NCBI GenBank assembly: GCA_013360185.1
Contig: JABWCO010000011.1
Span: 1 to 43,879 of the forward strand
Origin: Bdellovibrio sp.
GTDB taxonomy: Bacteria > Bdellovibrionota > Bdellovibrionia > Bdellovibrionales > Bdellovibrionaceae
DNA length: 43,879 bases
Reading direction: 5' to 3'
This document shows positions 1 to 7,880 of this stretch, piece by piece. Within the stretch, counting starts at the first letter, position 1, and every line of letters starts with the position of its first letter. The position numbers and the translations under genes were made by a program. Under the pieces are notes generated by a model. That model worked only from the letters and a program-made list of their open reading frames with translations, did not search any database and was not told where the DNA came from.

Positions 1-947
1 ACACGCTTGCCTGTCGTTTTAAACGAAATCACTTGCGTGATTACGGACAAAGCCTCCACCACAAAAACACCGCCCAAAAGAACCATCAAAAGTTCGTTCT
101 GCGTAATTACCGCCATCGAACCCAGAAAGCCCCCCAAGGACAACGAACCGACATCCCCCATGAAAACTTGAGCAGGGTACGCGTTAAACCACAAAAAGCC
201 CATCCCTGCAGCAACAATCGTCGCTGCCACAGGAGTTAATTCACCAGCGCCCACGACGTGGGGGATTTGCAAATAAGCTGCAATCGAAAAGTGACCTGTG
301 ACATAGGCAAATAGACCAAGTGTCGCTGCCGAAATCATAACGGGAACAATCGCCAAACCGTCCAGTCCATCGGTCAAGTTCACCGCGTTTGCCGTACCGA
401 CGACAACCAACGAAGCAAAGACGATATACAAGTTACCTAAGTCAAAAGATACTGACTTCATAAACGGGATTGTCACCGCTGTACTCAGACCGTGAGCGTG
501 GACCAAATAAGCAACGACTGCGCCGCTGATTAAAAATTCCCCAGCAAGACGAATTTTTCCAGACAGACCCTTTGTATTCTTTTTGCTGACCTTCATCCAA
601 TCGTCCATGTAACCAATAAAACCAAAGCCCCAAGTCACGATCAGAACACCCCACACGAGCGGGTTGCTCATGTCGACCCACAATAAACAGGGGATCAAGG
701 TCGAAAGTAAAATCAATCCTCCACCCATCGTCGGTGTTCCGGCTTTTTTCTTATGTGTTTGGGGACCATCATCACGAATGCTTTGCCCGAAATGCTTCCT
801 CTGCAGGCGCTTGATAAAATAAGGTCCCCAGATCCAGCACAACAAAAACGCCGTGAAAAAAGAAATAAATGTACGGACGGTAAGATAGCGAAAAACATTG
901 AGCGGAGAAAACTGATCCGCCATTGAATAAAGCCATTGATAAAGCAT
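1..947 (-). CDS. mraY: MraY, phospho-MurNAc-pentapeptide transferase (partial, C-terminus outside window)
   Basis: MraY transfers phospho-MurNAc-pentapeptide from UDP to undecaprenyl phosphate, making lipid I at the inner membrane. About 315 residues are visible; the family is usually about 360, so only the C-terminal end is missing beyond base 1. The reading frame starts [20 protein letters not shown]. It carries the hallmarks GTPTMGGG, the aspartate pair in [19 protein letters not shown], and [19 protein letters not shown], with many membrane segments between. It lies downstream of murF in the cluster but is separated from it by the CBS gene, the two-component system and the lipoprotein gene. 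It therefore probably needs its own promoter, and a candidate lies 1004-1033. Identity is certain; only the start codon and promoter are inferred. Confidence 0.97.
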   Translation of the reverse strand, partial: MLYQWLYSMADQFSPLNVFRYLTVRTFISFFTAFLLCWIWGPYFIKRLQRKHFGQSIRDDGPQTHKKKAGTPTMGGGLILLSTLIPCLLWVDMSNPLVWGVLIVTWGFGFIGYMDDWMKVSKKNTKGLSGKIRLAGEFLISGAVVAYLVHAHGLSTAVTIPFMKSVSFDLGNLYIVFASLVVVGTANAVNLTDGLDGLAIVPVMISAATLGLFAYVTGHFSIAAYLQIPHVVGAGELTPVAATIVAAGMGFLWFNAYPAQVFMGDVGSLSLGGFLGSMAVITQNELLMVLLGGVFVVEALSVITQVISFKTTGKR

Positions 948-1003
948 GTTGCGACGATCCCCTGTTGCGACTTTGATTTTTAAATTTAATTAGGAACTTC
1001 CAG

Positions 1004-1033
1004 TGTTTAGCACAGAACCACGACTTAAATCAA
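1004..1033 (-). promoter_or_regulatory. Candidate promoter for mraY
   Basis: Read on the minus strand, TTGATT is followed by 18 bases and TAAACA, about 55 bases upstream of the mraY start. The match is moderate. The main support is context: mraY is cut off from murF by divergently oriented genes. The rest of the 199-base gap between mraY and the CBS gene is AT-rich and shows nothing else clear. Confidence 0.3.
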
Positions 1034-1146
1034 GAGAAACTTGTTAAGTTACTGAAATCATTGGGTTTTATTTTATTCTGTGAATTATGACAAGGCTCAT
1101 GTTCAACCTCATCAATGATGTTAGGATAAGGCATAGGGAGGTCTTT

Positions 1147-1611
1147 ATGAAATTGGCGCTCAAGGATCATATGTCGCGGAAATTAATTACTATTAGTCAT
1201 GCGGCTTCCGTCTCGGAAGCTTCTCGCTTGATGAGAAATTATTGGATTCGGCATTTACCTGTTTTGGATGAAAATGAAGAATTCATTATCGGCATACTTT
1301 CCGAAAGAGAAGTCATGGCTGCACCAAGCCCAGAGATTTCCGTCGACAAAATCATGAGTACTCCGATTAAGACATTTCCGATAGATACACCCATCCGCAA
1401 TGTCATCGAAGCCATGGTTGAGGAAAAACTCTCCGCATTTTTAATCACCAAATCAGATGAAATTGTCGGCATAGTCACATCCGAAGATATGATGGTTCTG
1501 CTCTTAGATATTCTTAACGAAGATGATACGGCCGAGTGGAGCTTAAGCAAAATCTTCTCAAGTCCGAACTTGCAACGAACCGCCTATCTCGTCGGACAAA
1601 CGGGCCTTTAA
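1147..1611 (+). CDS. CBS-domain pair protein
   Basis: A 154-residue cytosolic protein made almost entirely of two CBS motifs forming one Bateman module. The first covers roughly residues 8-60 (DHMSRKLITISHAASVSEA, then GILSEREVMAA). The second covers roughly 65-120 (DKIMSTPIKTFPIDTPI, then GIVTSEDMMVLLLDIL). CBS pairs bind adenine nucleotides or similar ligands and act as sensors; no partner domain is attached, so the target is unknown. The start is placed at the ATG following GGGAGG with good spacing; an upstream in-frame ATG has no ribosome site. Its last four bases overlap the 3' end of the convergent histidine kinase gene. Confidence 0.85.
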   Translation: MKLALKDHMSRKLITISHAASVSEASRLMRNYWIRHLPVLDENEEFIIGILSEREVMAAPSPEISVDKIMSTPIKTFPIDTPIRNVIEAMVEEKLSAFLITKSDEIVGIVTSEDMMVLLLDILNEDDTAEWSLSKIFSSPNLQRTAYLVGQTGL

Positions 1612-2894
1612 AAAGGTAAGACGCACAAGAACTCACAACCTCGTCCATGGCGGCTAACGGAAAGTTGTCCGCCATGGGCCAGCACTATATTTTTAGCGAT
1701 TGCTAAGCCCAAGCCGAAACCGGCTTTTCCCGGAGTGCGCGCAGAGTCCGTGCGATAAAATGGTTCGAAAATTTGCGCCATGTCTTTTTGCTCAATCCCC
1801 ACGCCGTCGTCAGTGACCTTCATTTGCCAATCACAAAAGCCCTTTTTTAAAGACACCTGAATAGGCTGTGAATCCGCATGAGAATATTTCACCGCGTTTT
1901 CAATCAAATTGCGTAAGACTCTTTCAATTTGCATCGGATCGACATTTGCTTCGGCCACCTCTGGCAGTTGCACTTTAATCGCCGGGGCACTTTCTTCGTA
2001 ATCAGCGACAACATGTTTTACCAGCTCGACCAAATTCACCGGTGATTTTTTTAAGGCCACAGCACCTTCGCGCATGCGATAGGATTCTAAAATTTCCGAG
2101 ACCAAGATCTCCATCTTTTTTAGGTCCTCTTGAATCGAAACTTTCAGCTTTTCATCAGGCAACAAGTCCACCGCCACACCCACGCGAGTCAAAGGACTGC
2201 GCAGCTCGTGACTGACGTCGCGTAATAAGCGTTCTTTCGCGGTGATCATTTTTTCCAAATTGTCGGCCATCTTGTTAAAAGCCTCACCGATCATTTGAAA
2301 CTCCCGCGTGTGGCGGGTCCGGACACGGTACTTAAGATCGCCCGACGAAATCTTATGCACACCTTGCAGAAGAACTTTCAAGGGCGACATCATCCAACGG
2401 ATTGTTAAAAAACTAAGCGCCAAAATCAACAAGACAAAGGCCGCAATTGCCACAAATGGGAATAACAGGCCGCGGGGGAAATCTTGAGCCGAAATAAACC
2501 AGACCGCGCGAGGCGAAGAATTTTTAAGTCCCGCATAAAAGTACGAACGGTACTTACCCACAACTAACTTGTCGGACTTATGTTCTGTATGCTCGTCGAC
2601 CTCTTGAAATGTCGGCAGATCTCGTTTGTTGGCCCACTCTTCATGACCTTGCATGCGAACAGACACATTCAAATCATTGTATAGTTCTGTCATTCTTGCA
2701 GCATCAGGGTTTGCACCCAATTTCGCGTGCAAAGCCTCAACATAAAGCACAGAGTTCTTTTCCAAGATGCGTGACAATTGCTTTTCCGGTTGCAAAGAAT
2801 GACTTAACCACGCCACGCCACCGATAATAACTAAGGCCGTGCAAAAGAATGTCAGAAAAATTTTAATTAACAGTTTCATCCCACGACGTTTCAT
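1608..2894 (-). CDS. Sensor histidine kinase, CpxA/EnvZ-like
   Basis: A 428-residue membrane kinase, the partner of the response regulator just upstream. Its start overlaps the regulator stop in an ATGA, so the two are translationally coupled. In order it has one N-terminal membrane helix, a periplasmic sensor of about 100 residues, a second membrane helix, a HAMP linker, a HisKA domain with the phospho-acceptor in RDVSHELRSPLTRVG, and a HATPase domain (NLIENAVKYS, DDGVGI, GFGLGLAIA). Architecture and neighbours resemble CpxA, which senses envelope damage. The sensed signal is inference. The upstream 15 codons of the open frame lie inside the regulator gene and are not used. Confidence 0.9.
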   Translation of the reverse strand: MKRRGMKLLIKIFLTFFCTALVIIGGVAWLSHSLQPEKQLSRILEKNSVLYVEALHAKLGANPDAARMTELYNDLNVSVRMQGHEEWANKRDLPTFQEVDEHTEHKSDKLVVGKYRSYFYAGLKNSSPRAVWFISAQDFPRGLLFPFVAIAAFVLLILALSFLTIRWMMSPLKVLLQGVHKISSGDLKYRVRTRHTREFQMIGEAFNKMADNLEKMITAKERLLRDVSHELRSPLTRVGVAVDLLPDEKLKVSIQEDLKKMEILVSEILESYRMREGAVALKKSPVNLVELVKHVVADYEESAPAIKVQLPEVAEANVDPMQIERVLRNLIENAVKYSHADSQPIQVSLKKGFCDWQMKVTDDGVGIEQKDMAQIFEPFYRTDSARTPGKAGFGLGLAIAKNIVLAHGGQLSVSRHGRGCEFLCVLPF

Positions 2895-3583
2895 GAAGCC
2901 TCTTCCACGGGGGCAATAAAGCAATAACCTTCCCCCCAAATTGTCCTTAAAAAGATTGGCGTCTTAGCCGGGTCTTTGAGTTTCTGGCGTAGGCGACTGA
3001 TCGCCACATCAATGCTGCGATTATAGGCTTCCCAGTCCATGCCCTTTAATTCATCCATAATGCGATCGCGCGACAAGCTTTGTCCGGCATGCACCATCAA
3101 GAATTTTAGCAATTCGAATTCATGCGTACTTAGATTTAAATCCTTGCCTTCAAGTGTCGCCGATCTTAGTTGCGGGTCCAAGGTCAGTGCACCGGATTTA
3201 AGTTTGCTCGACACGGCGGTTTTTTTAGATCGACGGATCAGACCTTTCATACGTGCGACCAGTTCGCGGGATTCAAAAGGTTTTGGCAAATAGTCATCGA
3301 CGCCCAACTCCAAGCCTAAAACTTTATCTGAGGTCTCACCTCGGGCGGTAAGCATTAAAATTGGCACATCACTGAAAGCGCGAATTTTCTTGCACACTTC
3401 AAAGCCGTCCATTTCCGGCAGCATCACGTCTAAGATGATCGCATCAAAGCGGTCCTTCTTTAGAGTTTGCAACGCTTGCAACGGCAAAATATTTTGCGTC
3501 ATGTGCAAATCAAACTGCGCAAAATATTGCGTTAAAAGGTCGCCAAGTTTTTGATCATCGTCGATCAGGAGTATGCGATTCAT
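2891..3583 (-). CDS. OmpR/PhoB-family response regulator
   Basis: A 230-residue two-domain regulator. The receiver domain (about 1-115) contains the acidic pocket DDD near the start, the phospho-acceptor aspartate in AIILDVMLPEMDGFEV, and the conserved lysine in DYLPKPFESRE. The C-terminal winged helix (about 135-228) ends with the typical RTIWGEGYCFI. It is followed by the kinase gene in an ATGA overlap. A CpxP/Spy-like lipoprotein is divergently transcribed from the same 153-base intergenic region, the same layout as cpxRA and cpxP in enterobacteria. Its likely operator is the repeat array at 3645-3670. Confidence 0.92.
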   Translation of the reverse strand: MNRILLIDDDQKLGDLLTQYFAQFDLHMTQNILPLQALQTLKKDRFDAIILDVMLPEMDGFEVCKKIRAFSDVPILMLTARGETSDKVLGLELGVDDYLPKPFESRELVARMKGLIRRSKKTAVSSKLKSGALTLDPQLRSATLEGKDLNLSTHEFELLKFLMVHAGQSLSRDRIMDELKGMDWEAYNRSIDVAISRLRQKLKDPAKTPIFLRTIWGEGYCFIAPVEEAS

Positions 3584-3644
3584 GTCCCTGACTATACCCT
3601 ATTTAAGTCCTGACCAAAAGGCATTTCCCTTGAATATTCAGGCA

Positions 3645-3670
3645 GTTACAATTTGTTACAATCATTAACA
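3645..3670 (+). promoter_or_regulatory. Three-fold 10-base repeat, candidate response-regulator operator
   Basis: GTTACA occurs at 3645-3650 and again at 3655-3660, and a diverged copy (TTAACA) follows at 3665-3670. The exact 10-base phasing places the copies on one face of the helix, as for OmpR-family tandem half-sites. A possible -10 (TAATCT, 3702-3707) for the lipoprotein gene follows with no good -35, which fits activator dependence. Binding by the adjacent regulator is inferred. Confidence 0.5.
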
Positions 3671-3736
3671 GGCCAGCAACCACTTCGTCTTCAAAAGGGC
3701 CTAATCTAGGCTCAGAAACAACCTATGGAGGATGTT

Positions 3737-4177
3737 ATGATAAGATACCACGCAAAAAGAAAATGGACTCGTGCTTTAGGAATTCTGTTCGCAATTGGCG
3801 CAGTAGGTACGCTGGCTGGTTGTCACAAAAACCCGGAAAAAAGAATCGCCGCGATCTCGGAAAAAATCGCCGCCAAACTAGATTTCAATGAACAACAAAA
3901 AGCTCTTTTAAATGATATCACCGCAGACATTAAGAAGGATTTCGCCGAAGAAAAGAATCGCCGTCAAACCATGAAAGATGATTTCAAAAGTATGATTCTG
4001 GCAGACAACCTGGACAAAGCCAAAGTGAAAGAGTTGATTCACGCTCGCCGCGTGCGCATGGAAGAAAAAACGGATAAGTACTTAGACAGGGTCGCAGCTT
4101 TGCATAAAACTCTGAGTCCAGAACAAAAGAAAGAACTTATTGATAAAGTCGAAAAATTCCACAAGAAGTGGGAGTAA
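3737..4177 (+). CDS. CpxP/Spy-like periplasmic lipoprotein (LTxxQ-type)
   Basis: A 146-residue exported protein. It begins with a basic, hydrophobic signal and a lipobox (TLAGC, cysteine near residue 29), so it should be lipidated. The remainder is a highly charged helix-rich domain with two LTxxQ-like motifs, LDFNEQQ and LSPEQKK, the signature of the CpxP/Spy/CnrX family. Those proteins act as periplasmic chaperones or as inhibitors of the cognate kinase. The start is the second ATG, preceded by GGAGG; the ATG 12 bases upstream overlaps that ribosome site. It diverges from the response regulator gene, suggesting feedback within one envelope-stress system. Confidence 0.8.
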   Translation: MIRYHAKRKWTRALGILFAIGAVGTLAGCHKNPEKRIAAISEKIAAKLDFNEQQKALLNDITADIKKDFAEEKNRRQTMKDDFKSMILADNLDKAKVKELIHARRVRMEEKTDKYLDRVAALHKTLSPEQKKELIDKVEKFHKKWE

Positions 4178-4235
4178 AAAATGTACTTAGCCCTTTTTAC
4201 CAGTACACCGAAATTTTTAAAGCAGCAGCCGAAAC

Positions 4236-5657
4236 CTACTGCTTTTCTGCAAAATCCAAAGGTTCGCAAGGAAAAACAAAGCGCTCAAGCTTTGTCCCTC
4301 GCGAAGCCTTCACCACAGCAATATCCCCCGACTTCAGGAAATGTGCTAAGTCTGTTCCGGAAGATTCCATAAAATCTGCCTTCACCAACGCGGGATTCTT
4401 AAATCCCGCTTTTTCCAGACCACGCGCAAAGGCCGCGTGGTCGTCTCCAATAAAATACACTTTATCAAAACCGACTTGGCCGACCCACATGCCAAGTTCT
4501 TCATGCCGCTCGGGCGAGGCCGAGCCCAGTTCGCGCATTTGCCCAAATACGCCAACTTTACGCCCCGGAACTGTTAACAACTTCATATTGTCGATCAAAG
4601 CCTTCATGCTGTCGGGGTTGGCGTTATAAGCGTCAAAGATCATTTGCGCGCCGGACTTCAAGTGCACTAACTGATTACGCCCCCAGTTAGTACGACACTC
4701 TGGCAAACCATTCCACACTTGCTCTGGACTCATGCCCGCAGCCAAGCCTAATGCTGCCGCGGCCATTAGGTTCGTCAAATTTTGTGTCCCGAAAACTTGC
4801 ACAACGGCCGAACCTTCTTTGCCAGCGATTACACCCTTAACAAACAGTTCACTCATACTCATCGAGGTGATGGATAAATGTATATCCGCGCGTGGATCTT
4901 CAGCAGAAAAAGTCATCAAACGCGCATGTTCGTATTTTTCTCGCGCTTTGACGTACATATTGTGTGTTAGCTTGTTATCTAAATTGTAAATTCTTAAAGC
5001 GTTCTTCCCGGCGGCTTCGTATATTTCCTCTTTAGCTTCTGCGACCTTTTCAATCGTACCAAAAAATTCCATGTGCGCGCGACCGACCATTGTACAAACA
5101 ACAACATCGGGTTCGGCGATATGCACAAGCTCTGTCAGCTCACCGGCGTGATTCATACCCATTTCAATGATTGCGACGTCTTTATGCACTGGCAACTGCA
5201 ACAGCGTAAAGGGCACGCCCCAGTGGTTATTGAAACTTCCTTTGTTGTAATGCACATCCAACGCAGAACCAATTAAGGCTGCGGCAAATTCTTTGGTGGT
5301 CGTTTTACCGTTAGATCCCGTAATCGCTAAAATCTTTGCTTGCGACTGACGGCGCGCCCAAGTTCCTAGTTGTTGCAATGCCTTTAACGTGTCTGGAACA
5401 AGCAAAACAGTCACTTGGTCCCGTAGTTTTTTTACCAAGTCATTTTCTTCATGCACTAATAAGCCGACGGCCCCTTGCTGAACAGCTTTATCCAAAAACT
5501 GATGGGCATCGAAAGCCTCCCCCTTCAACGCGATAAAAAACTGTCCTTTAAGATTCGCGCGAGTGTCGGTGCCAAGACCCGCAAAGTTCTTTTCTTTAAG
5601 ACTTAAAACTTTCGCACCCGTTGTGTGTTCAATTGTTTGTACGTCCATGGCTCTCAT
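4236..5657 (-). CDS. murF: MurF, UDP-MurNAc-tripeptide--D-Ala-D-Ala ligase
   Basis: MurF adds D-Ala-D-Ala to UDP-MurNAc-tripeptide, the last cytoplasmic step of pentapeptide synthesis. The 473 residues match the family length. Visible are the N-terminal Mur domain (DTRANLKGQFFIALKGEAFD), the ATP loop AITGSNGKTTTKEF, the central-domain motif EMGMNHAGEL, the FDAYNANPDSM motif typical of MurF, and GVFGQMRELG near the C-terminus. Its ATG overlaps the murE stop (ATGA), so murE-murF are coupled. The 58 bases between it and the convergent lipoprotein gene show no strong terminator. Confidence 0.96.
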   Translation of the reverse strand: MRAMDVQTIEHTTGAKVLSLKEKNFAGLGTDTRANLKGQFFIALKGEAFDAHQFLDKAVQQGAVGLLVHEENDLVKKLRDQVTVLLVPDTLKALQQLGTWARRQSQAKILAITGSNGKTTTKEFAAALIGSALDVHYNKGSFNNHWGVPFTLLQLPVHKDVAIIEMGMNHAGELTELVHIAEPDVVVCTMVGRAHMEFFGTIEKVAEAKEEIYEAAGKNALRIYNLDNKLTHNMYVKAREKYEHARLMTFSAEDPRADIHLSITSMSMSELFVKGVIAGKEGSAVVQVFGTQNLTNLMAAAALGLAAGMSPEQVWNGLPECRTNWGRNQLVHLKSGAQMIFDAYNANPDSMKALIDNMKLLTVPGRKVGVFGQMRELGSASPERHEELGMWVGQVGFDKVYFIGDDHAAFARGLEKAGFKNPALVKADFMESSGTDLAHFLKSGDIAVVKASRGTKLERFVFPCEPLDFAEKQ

Positions 5658-7153
5658 AGCTGTCTCCCTTGCAAAGCAGCTTCCGCCACCTTGATATCGC
5701 TGAATGGCAGTTTATCTTTACCGATGATTTGATAATCTTCGTGTCCTTTGCCCGCAATCAAAATCACATCGCCTACTGAGGCGTTCATAATTGCGTGATA
5801 AATCGCCTCTTGGCGATCAACAAACACTTGCGTAGCTGCCTTATCAGCACCGGCGACTCCGGTTAAAATATCTTGAATAATGTCTTCGGGCTTTTCCGTG
5901 CGCGGATTATCTGAAGTAACAATAACTTTATCGGAATAGCGTAAAGCTATTTGCGCCATCAATGGACGCTTCCCTTTGTCCCGATCGCCACCACAACCAA
6001 AAATAGTCCATATGCGTGCTTTAGATTGTAAACTTTCCCGCACTTTATTCAAAGCCGTCAGAACGTTTTCTAAAGCGTCAGGAGAGTGCGCGTAATCCAC
6101 AAAGACCGCAAGATCTTTGCGATTGGGTACTGACTGCAAACGGCCGGGCACACCGGTAAACTTATTTAAAGCAGAAATACACACTTCTAATGGTAAGCCC
6201 GCCGACAGACCGACACCGATGGCGGCAACGGCATTTTGCACATTGTGCCCACCTGACATCGGCAAATTCACTTCACCTTCTCCACCTGGCGTGATGATTT
6301 TAAAACGGGTCGAAGCAAAATTCATTTTAATAATCTCAAAACGCAAATCAGAATCATTGGTGCCATAAGTCCAAAGTTCTGCCGGATCAGCCACGCGCAA
6401 ACGGCGGCCATACTTATCTGCAATATTGACGATCGCAAACACAGGTGTCTTTTCCGTTCTCCATAAAGAATCGGTGAACAGCTTTTGTTTCGCTTCAAGA
6501 TACTGATCCATGGTTTTGTGATAATCCAAATGATCACGCGTCAAATTAGTAAAAACAACACTGTTAAAGGGCACACTGTCGACGCGTTTTTGATCTAAGG
6601 CGTGGGAGGAAACCTCCATCGCCACCGCCAAGGCCCCATGATTGCGGAACTCACGCAAACGTTTCTGTAAAAAAATTGGATCCGGTGTCGTCATTTCTGA
6701 CGGCCACACTTTTTCGCCTAAGTGATGATTGACGGTGCCGATGACTCCCGTCGGAATCCGCCCTTCGTTCAAAATGGCTTCGACCATATACGTGACAGAA
6801 GTTTTGCCATTCGTACCGGTCACCCCGACACAAAAAAGTTCTTGGCCCGGTTCAAGATAAAAACGACTGGCCAAGATATCCAAGGCTTCACGAGTATTTG
6901 AAACTTGCAAAACAAATCCAGAATAATCCTTGGGAACCAACGCACAATCTTCGACCACCAACGCGCTTGCACCTTTGGCCACAGCTTCGGGGATAAAACT
7001 ATGCCCGTCCAATTTGCTGCCGCGAATCGCCACGAAAACTGAATTCGCAGTCACTTGTCGAGCGTCATTATAAATACCGCTCAGCTCCACCTCGGGACGC
7101 GGTGAACTTTCTGCGGGACCTGGAATGACTGCAAATAATTGATTTAGCTTCAT
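5654..7153 (-). CDS. murE: MurE, UDP-MurNAc-dipeptide--diamino acid ligase
   Basis: MurE adds the third residue of the stem peptide. The 499 residues cover the usual three Mur ligase domains: N-terminal (SGIYNDARQVTANSVFVAIRG), ATP loop GVTGTNGKTSVTYM, central (AMEVSSHALDQKRVD), and C-terminal (FGCGGDRDKGKRPLM). The specificity loop reads TSDNPRTEKPEDI. DNPR is the signature of enzymes that add meso-diaminopimelate, so the wall is expected to be of the Gram-negative A1gamma type. A GGGGCGAG ribosome site precedes the ATG. The gap to the divergent esterase is only 34 bases, so at least one promoter must overlap the other gene. Confidence 0.97.
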   Translation of the reverse strand: MKLNQLFAVIPGPAESSPRPEVELSGIYNDARQVTANSVFVAIRGSKLDGHSFIPEAVAKGASALVVEDCALVPKDYSGFVLQVSNTREALDILASRFYLEPGQELFCVGVTGTNGKTSVTYMVEAILNEGRIPTGVIGTVNHHLGEKVWPSEMTTPDPIFLQKRLREFRNHGALAVAMEVSSHALDQKRVDSVPFNSVVFTNLTRDHLDYHKTMDQYLEAKQKLFTDSLWRTEKTPVFAIVNIADKYGRRLRVADPAELWTYGTNDSDLRFEIIKMNFASTRFKIITPGGEGEVNLPMSGGHNVQNAVAAIGVGLSAGLPLEVCISALNKFTGVPGRLQSVPNRKDLAVFVDYAHSPDALENVLTALNKVRESLQSKARIWTIFGCGGDRDKGKRPLMAQIALRYSDKVIVTSDNPRTEKPEDIIQDILTGVAGADKAATQVFVDRQEAIYHAIMNASVGDVILIAGKGHEDYQIIGKDKLPFSDIKVAEAALQGRQL

Positions 7154-7187
7154 AGACTCGCCCCTAAGAATAGCGTATGACAGAGAT

Positions 7188-7865
7188 ATGAGACAACTCG
7201 GAAAAATACATTGCCAAGAAATAAATAATAACGACGACGCCTCGTGGGTTCTATTCTTTCATGGCTACGGCGCTGACTGTAACGACCTTTTTTCTTTGGG
7301 AGAAATGATCCCGACAAAGAAAACTTACAACTGGCTTTTCCCGAATGGCCCCTTGGAAGTACCGATTGGTCCTGGATGGACAGGTCGGGCTTGGTGGACC
7401 ATCGATATGATGGCGATTCAACAGGCCGCAGAACGCGGAGAAACACGGGACATGGCCAACGAAAAACCGCCGGGCCTTAGCAAAGCCTATGATATGACCA
7501 TGGAGCTAATTCGTCAGTTGAAAGTTCCGTGGAATAAAATTGTTTTAGGAGGCTTCAGCCAAGGCGCTATGCTCGCAACGGAGTTGTATTTACGAGCTCC
7601 GGAAACACCGCAAGGCCTGGTAATTATGTCAGGTACCTTGATCAATCAAGACGTGTGGAAACAAAACGTCCCCAATCGCGCAGGTCAAAAATTTTTCCAA
7701 AGCCATGGTGAAGTCGATCAGGTCTTGGGATACAAGCAAGCACAAAAACTTGAAACCTTGCTTACACAAAATGGCATGAAAGGTTCCCTGATGGGCTTCC
7801 GTGGTGGTCACGAAATCCCGATGCCTGTTTTAAGAAAAATTGGCGAATATTTAGATTCTATCTAG
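7188..7865 (+). CDS. Phospholipase/carboxylesterase-family alpha/beta hydrolase
   Basis: A 225-residue cytosolic serine hydrolase of the carboxylesterase/acyl-thioesterase family (YpfH/EstB type). It has the oxyanion motif FFHGYGAD near residue 25, the nucleophile elbow GGFSQGAM around residue 125, an aspartate in GEVDQV and the catalytic histidine in GGHEIP near the C-terminus, completing the triad in the usual order. No signal peptide is visible. Natural substrate is unknown. It sits alone on the plus strand between murE and recQ, convergent with recQ (15-base gap). No role in wall synthesis can be read from the sequence. Confidence 0.85.
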   Translation: MRQLGKIHCQEINNNDDASWVLFFHGYGADCNDLFSLGEMIPTKKTYNWLFPNGPLEVPIGPGWTGRAWWTIDMMAIQQAAERGETRDMANEKPPGLSKAYDMTMELIRQLKVPWNKIVLGGFSQGAMLATELYLRAPETPQGLVIMSGTLINQDVWKQNVPNRAGQKFFQSHGEVDQVLGYKQAQKLETLLTQNGMKGSLMGFRGGHEIPMPVLRKIGEYLDSI

Positions 7866-7880
7866 ATTTGAATGGGGGAC

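Noticed and set aside
442-898. Open frames antisense or out of frame within mraY
   Set aside because: They overlap an unmistakable mraY reading frame and have no domain, signal or ribosome site.
4168-4629. Open frame of 153 codons opposite the end of murF
   Set aside because: It lies almost wholly antisense to conserved murF sequence and its composition is that of a shadow frame.
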